Positions 33,521-36,679 of a DNA stretch of 36,679 nt are shown here, piece by piece. A model generated the notes under the pieces. It had not been told where the DNA came from, searched no databases, and saw only the letters and a program-made list of their open reading frames with translations. The stretch spans positions 1 through 36,679 of the forward strand of contig DKFC01000016.1 in assembly GCA_002452745.1 (NCBI GenBank). The letters are read 5' to 3'. Positions within the stretch are counted from its first letter, which is position 1. Each line of letters begins with the position of its first letter. Position numbers and translations under genes: made by a program. This DNA comes from Firmicutes bacterium UBA6806 (GTDB taxonomy: Bacteria > Bacillota > Clostridia > Peptostreptococcales > Acidaminobacteraceae).

Positions 33521-34342
33521 CTAAACCTCCTTCCACGATTCTGAGGACAGTTTCTCAAACTCATTTACCGACAGTTTTGATGGATAAATCAGGTCAATAT
33601 CATGTCGATGATATATTGGTTCTTTGCTCGAATCGTAAAGCCTTGAAATCACAGTTTTTACTTTATATATTCGCTTGGCAATTTGTGAAACCATGATGTT
33701 GATATTATCTTCATCTGTTGCTACAACCACTAAATCAGCTTTTTCGATACCCGCCTCAATCAGTTCATCTATATCTGTTGCATCTGCTTCAATTCGGTAA
33801 CCGCTATAACTATCCGAAAGTTTTCTAAACGCATTTGGGTTCTTATCGAGGATGACAACACTGATCCCCTTCATAGACATCATGGTTGCGATATTCGCAC
33901 CAAGCCCACTGCATCCCACAATAATGACATAGTTATAATCTAAAATTTTCTTTAATTCCACTTTCGATTTAACGCTTTGTGCACCGACTCTCCTTGCCAG
34001 CTCAGCAGAGTCATCATAATCAGGTTCCTCTGTCCGCTTGCTATAATGATAATCTGTAATCCTCTCTAGATTATTTTTAGCAGGTGCATAAGTTGGATCC
34101 AGTGCATACGAAGCTCGATAATGCCTGGAAGCAAGTTCCATTTGTCCTATCTTTTCTGCATAAATCCCCAGCAGATTTTGAACTTTTGCCGAATCTGGCC
34201 TTTCTGCCTGTGCACTTTTAATTTCAGCCATAGCCTCTTCTAAATGATGCGTTTTTAAGTGGCCAATTGCCATTTGAATTTTCATATCAAATTTATCACA
34301 TTCTGAGACTACATTCTCTTTATTAAAAAAATCCTTTATCAT
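33521..34342 (-). CDS. TPR-TrkA N-domain fusion protein
   Basis: A 273-residue protein. Residues about 20-105 form TPR-like repeats (HLKTHHLEEAMAEIKSAQAE and GQMELASRHYRASYALDP). A linker follows, then a TrkA-N domain at about 140-255: YVIIVGCSGLGANIA with an intact GxxGLG loop, ADATDIDELIEAGIEKADLVVVATDEDNIN, and a shared end VKTVISRLYD. There is no TrkA-C domain. AGGGAGG lies 8 bases before the ATG at 34342. It is the first gene of a trk operon in which a full TrkA and TrkH follow, so it probably assembles with them as a second nucleotide-binding subunit. The TPR part may link the complex to another protein. An added TPR is rare in this family. Confidence 0.85.
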   Translation of the reverse strand: MIKDFFNKENVVSECDKFDMKIQMAIGHLKTHHLEEAMAEIKSAQAERPDSAKVQNLLGIYAEKIGQMELASRHYRASYALDPTYAPAKNNLERITDYHYSKRTEEPDYDDSAELARRVGAQSVKSKVELKKILDYNYVIIVGCSGLGANIATMMSMKGISVVILDKNPNAFRKLSDSYSGYRIEADATDIDELIEAGIEKADLVVVATDEDNINIMVSQIAKRIYKVKTVISRLYDSSKEPIYHRHDIDLIYPSKLSVNEFEKLSSESWKEV

Positions 34343-34381
34343 GATGAATACCTCCCTGTATTTGTTTTCCTTCATGTATTC

Positions 34382-34447
34382 ATCATAGCACCTATCAAAT
34401 TAAGACAGTGTTAATCTCATCACCACCCCCATAAAGATTCTGTTAAG
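34382..34447 (-). promoter_or_regulatory. Promoter and two PhoB/KdpE-like boxes upstream of the trk operon
   Basis: On the minus strand an extended -10 TG-C-TATGAT (34390-34382) is preceded by two similar elements, ATTAACACTGTCTTAAT (34415-34399) and CTTAACAGAATCTTTAT (34447-34431). Both follow TTAACA-N5-TTWAT. Their starts are 32 bases apart, about three helical turns. The linked KdpE gene makes it a candidate operator. This is inferred from pattern and context. Confidence 0.55.
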
Positions 34448-34463
34448 ATTGCACTTTAATGCA

Positions 34464-34492
34464 CAAAAAAAGAAGCTCCTGAATGAGCTTCT
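34464..34492 (-). terminator. Terminator after kdpE
   Basis: On the minus strand AGAAGCTC (34492-34485), a 6-base loop and GAGCTTCT (34478-34471) are followed by TTTTTT. It separates the kdpDE transcript from the trk operon. The stretch 34376-34554 between the genes contains this, the trk promoter and boxes, and nothing else I can see. Confidence 0.85.
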
Positions 34493-34554
34493 CAGACTGT
34501 AGACAAAGTCTATAGGATGTGAGCTTGTTGAGAAATGTCAGGGACATTGCCCAC

Positions 34555-35256
34555 TTATTCATCAACCATCCTATACCCCACCCCTACTTCAGTTATAATA
34601 TATCTTGGCTGTGCTGGATCCCTTTCAATTTTTCGCCTTATATTCGCCATGAACACTCTAAGTGATCTGGTATCTTCTACTGCATAAGCGCCCCAAACTT
34701 CTTTTTGGATATGCTTATGCGTCAATACTTTTCCAGCATTTTGAGATAATAAAACCAACAATTTGTACTCAATTGGTGTCAGATGTAATTCTTCACCCTT
34801 TAAAAAAATCTGGCGTTTAGCATAGTTAATCTCAAGCTCGTCCAATCTAAATTCATCTTTAATCTCTTCCGAGCTTCCAATAACTCTCTCTGCATGCCTA
34901 AGTGCCACACGTATTCTTGCCAAAAGTTCGGGAACGCTGAAAGGTTTCGTCAAATAATCATCTGCACCTAAATCCAACGCAGATACTTTTTCTCGTTCTT
35001 TACCTCTAGCTGAAACCACGATTATTGCCGAATCGGTCATCGGCCGCACTGCTTTGATAACTTCAAATCCATCTATATCTGGCAACCCCAAATCCACAAT
35101 AATCACATCTGGATTATTGGCTGTAACAAGGGCTATTGCCATTTCCCCGCTTTCAGTTTCTATACAGTCATACCCCTGCGTTTTCATGGAAACACTGATA
35201 AAATTTCGAATGGGTTTGTCATCTTCTACAATTAAGATCAAGGGTTTAATTTCCAC
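34555..35256 (-). CDS. kdpE: KdpE-type response regulator
   Basis: A 233-residue OmpR/KdpE-like regulator. The receiver (1-120) has VEDD (10-13), phospho-acceptor Asp55 in IIVDLGLPDIDG, and KPFSVPELL. The winged helix (about 130-233) shows LTPIEYKLLVLLSQNAGKVLT and DTRSLRVFMANIRRKIE, typical of KdpE. The gene starts with GTG (AGGAAGGG upstream) inside the end of kdpD, a 19-base overlap that couples their translation. A terminator follows. In this locus it faces trk genes rather than kdpFABC. Confidence 0.93.
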   Translation of the reverse strand: MEIKPLILIVEDDKPIRNFISVSMKTQGYDCIETESGEMAIALVTANNPDVIIVDLGLPDIDGFEVIKAVRPMTDSAIIVVSARGKEREKVSALDLGADDYLTKPFSVPELLARIRVALRHAERVIGSSEEIKDEFRLDELEINYAKRQIFLKGEELHLTPIEYKLLVLLSQNAGKVLTHKHIQKEVWGAYAVEDTRSLRVFMANIRRKIERDPAQPRYIITEVGVGYRMVDE

Positions 35257-36679
35257 TTTGTCCCTTCCTCATTGGGCAACTCAATCCTGAAAGTTGCCCC
35301 GCCACGCTCATTATTATAGGCGCTGATCTTGCCATCATGCGCCTCAATGATAGACTTACAGATGCTGAGTCCAAGTCCCGTTCCACGTCGCTTTACACGT
35401 TCACCATTTTCAGATGTATAAAATCTGTCAAAGACTTTTTTTAGCTCATCTGGTTTAATTCCAGTGCCATTATCTGCCACTTCTACATAGATACTCGCTT
35501 CTGATTTCCAAGCTCTCACCGTAATTTCAGCAGTTTCAGGTGTATGACGAATTGCATTTTCAAGCAGATTGACCACAACCTGTTCTAGAAGAATTCCGTC
35601 CACATGAATCATGAGCAGTTCCTCAGGCAATTCTGTTGTCAGGGAATGCTGCCCTGCTTTTGATTTAATTCTATACAGCGCTTCTGCAATGATCTCCTCA
35701 AGAGCCTCAGCATTTTTCTTTAGACCAACCCCTTGTTCATCTATTTTGGTGATGCTCAAAATATTTTCCATCGAATGGATCAGCCAATCAGCATCATCAT
35801 GTACGCCACGGAGCAATTCAGTTGTCGTATCCATGTCCAGTTGATCTATGTTATCTATGATGGTTGCTGTCGCCCCTATAATTCCAGTCAATGGTGTTCG
35901 CAAATCATGCGATATCGACCGTAGTAAATTTCCTCTAAGTCGCTCACTCTCTGCGATCATCTCCATTTCATGCTGCTTGTTGGACATCAATTCCCTCTCT
36001 ACTGCCAGTGCTATTTGAGGGATAATCGCCTCCACAAGTTCCAGAGGTTCTCCTATTCCAGATTCTGTAGAGCTAATAATTCCTACAACACCCAAGACCA
36101 AGTTCTGTCCCGTAATTGGAAAGTAACTTCCATAGCAATTGGCATTGTATTCTGTTCCCAATCCCGTGGGCAAACCGAGAATAAAGGCCTTGCCAATCGC
36201 TTCCCGTTCAGGATAACTTTCAAATATAGATAGATTATCTCCTGAAATTATAGAAGAAGTGACCATTTGTCCAAGTTGGCCTCTTTCATCCACTAAAGAA
36301 ATCACACAAGGTTTTTCAAATAAAGTTGATATGCTATTTGCACTGACTTTAGCTATTTTATTTAAATTTTCAGCTTTTATCAGTTTTTGGCTGTTTTCAT
36401 ATAGAATCTGAGTACGGCTTTCTCTCTCAATTGCCTGTTTAGCGGCCTCTTTTATCTTAGCAGTCAAAGTACTGGTTATGATCGCCGCAATCAACATAAT
36501 AAAAAAAGTTACAGGATAATCAGCCCTGTAGGTATCAAGCGAATAATAGGGTTCTGTGAAAAAAAAATTGAAGGCCAGAACCCCCAGAATAGAGGCCATT
36601 ATCCCATAGAAATACCCTGGCGTAATTCTGGACACAATTAAAACCCCCAGTATGTATGTAACAATTATATTAGACTCGT
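35238..36679 (-). CDS. kdpD: KdpD sensor kinase, C-terminal part (cut at window end)
   Basis: The reading frame continues without a stop to the right window edge, so the start is outside. The visible 480 codons begin with DUF4118-type membrane helices (IIVTYILGVLIV; GIMASILGVLAFNFFFTEPYY; FFIMLIAAIITSTL). A GAF-like domain follows (VVGIISS nearby), then the His kinase domain: phospho-acceptor His in SISHDLRTPLTGI, ENAIRHTP (N box), DNGTGI and RRGTGLGLSI (G boxes). These match KdpD, where the missing N-terminal cytoplasmic KdpD/UspA part would lie beyond 36679. An internal GTG at 36635 is not taken as the start, because homologous membrane sequence continues upstream. Confidence 0.9.
   Translation of the reverse strand, partial: ESNIIVTYILGVLIVSRITPGYFYGIMASILGVLAFNFFFTEPYYSLDTYRADYPVTFFIMLIAAIITSTLTAKIKEAAKQAIERESRTQILYENSQKLIKAENLNKIAKVSANSISTLFEKPCVISLVDERGQLGQMVTSSIISGDNLSIFESYPEREAIGKAFILGLPTGLGTEYNANCYGSYFPITGQNLVLGVVGIISSTESGIGEPLELVEAIIPQIALAVERELMSNKQHEMEMIAESERLRGNLLRSISHDLRTPLTGIIGATATIIDNIDQLDMDTTTELLRGVHDDADWLIHSMENILSITKIDEQGVGLKKNAEALEEIIAEALYRIKSKAGQHSLTTELPEELLMIHVDGILLEQVVVNLLENAIRHTPETAEITVRAWKSEASIYVEVADNGTGIKPDELKKVFDRFYTSENGERVKRRGTGLGLSICKSIIEAHDGKISAYNNERGGATFRIELPNEEGTKWKLNP

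Noticed and set aside
35238..36635. A complete short sensor kinase starting at GTG 36635
   Set aside because: The frame is open to the window end and the extra residues continue the KdpD-type membrane helix, so the gene is cut off and does not start here.
1..36679. CRISPR array, prophage, insertion sequence or defence island
   Set aside because: No regularly spaced repeats, transposase, integrase or phage structural genes were seen; nearly all genes are household, biosynthetic or regulatory.

Overview
This low-GC, gene-dense window looks like the chromosome of an anaerobic, amino-acid-fermenting member of the Clostridia. The clues are three tRNA-sensing T-box leaders, an indolepyruvate:ferredoxin oxidoreductase operon, AGGAGG-type ribosome binding sites, a zapA-U32-mutS2 cluster and a KdpD/KdpE pair. 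A Fusibacter-like genus is possible, but this is only a guess. I see no phage, insertion sequence, CRISPR array, tRNA or complete rRNA gene.

Layout. The left edge carries two tandem, near-consensus promoters facing left plus the start of an rRNA-type leader, so an rRNA operon probably begins just outside (1-255, minus). Next come a cytoplasmic TPR-GGDEF diguanylate cyclase (385-2013), a ptb-iorA-iorB operon for oxidative fermentation of amino-acid-derived 2-keto acids (2225-5517), and a radical SAM/B12-binding protein-nadK-TPR operon (5659-9510), all on the minus strand. The plus-strand block 9680-14674 holds an unrecognised acidic protein, a secreted DUF2680-like Gly/Met-rich protein with its own two-component system, and an isoleucine T-box controlling ilvA. 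From 14766 to 19479 (minus) lies leuA-leuC-leuD-leuB plus a catalytic-Cys-less alkyltransferase-like protein, behind a leucine T-box. A degenerate stand-alone receiver, argS with an arginine T-box, and a rhomboid protease follow. The minus-strand run 23531-31231 carries cvfB, an orphan PTS IIB-like protein, zapA, a U32 peptidase-family protein, mutS2 and an acetyltransferase-DUF523 fusion. The right end (31387-36679) is a potassium module: KdpD (cut by the window end), KdpE, a TPR-TrkA fusion, a second TrkA and TrkH.

How the genes work together. The branched-chain amino-acid genes are controlled by uncharged tRNA. The specifier triplets I read are ATC (Ile) for ilvA, CTC (Leu) for leuA and CGC (Arg) for argS, each matching the gene downstream. 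The KdpDE pair sits next to Trk genes instead of kdpFABC, and two similar PhoB/KdpE-like boxes precede the trk operon.

No wholly new defence or mobile system is evident. The least ordinary items are: a heptapeptide shared between the secreted DUF2680-like protein and the extracytoplasmic loop of the adjacent sensor kinase; the TPR-TrkA fusion in a KdpDE-Trk locus; the acetyltransferase-DUF523 fusion; the orphan PTS IIB protein in a cell-division/RNA gene cluster; the Cys-less alkyltransferase-like gene coupled to leuB; and a second terminator-like hairpin downstream of the leuA T-box.
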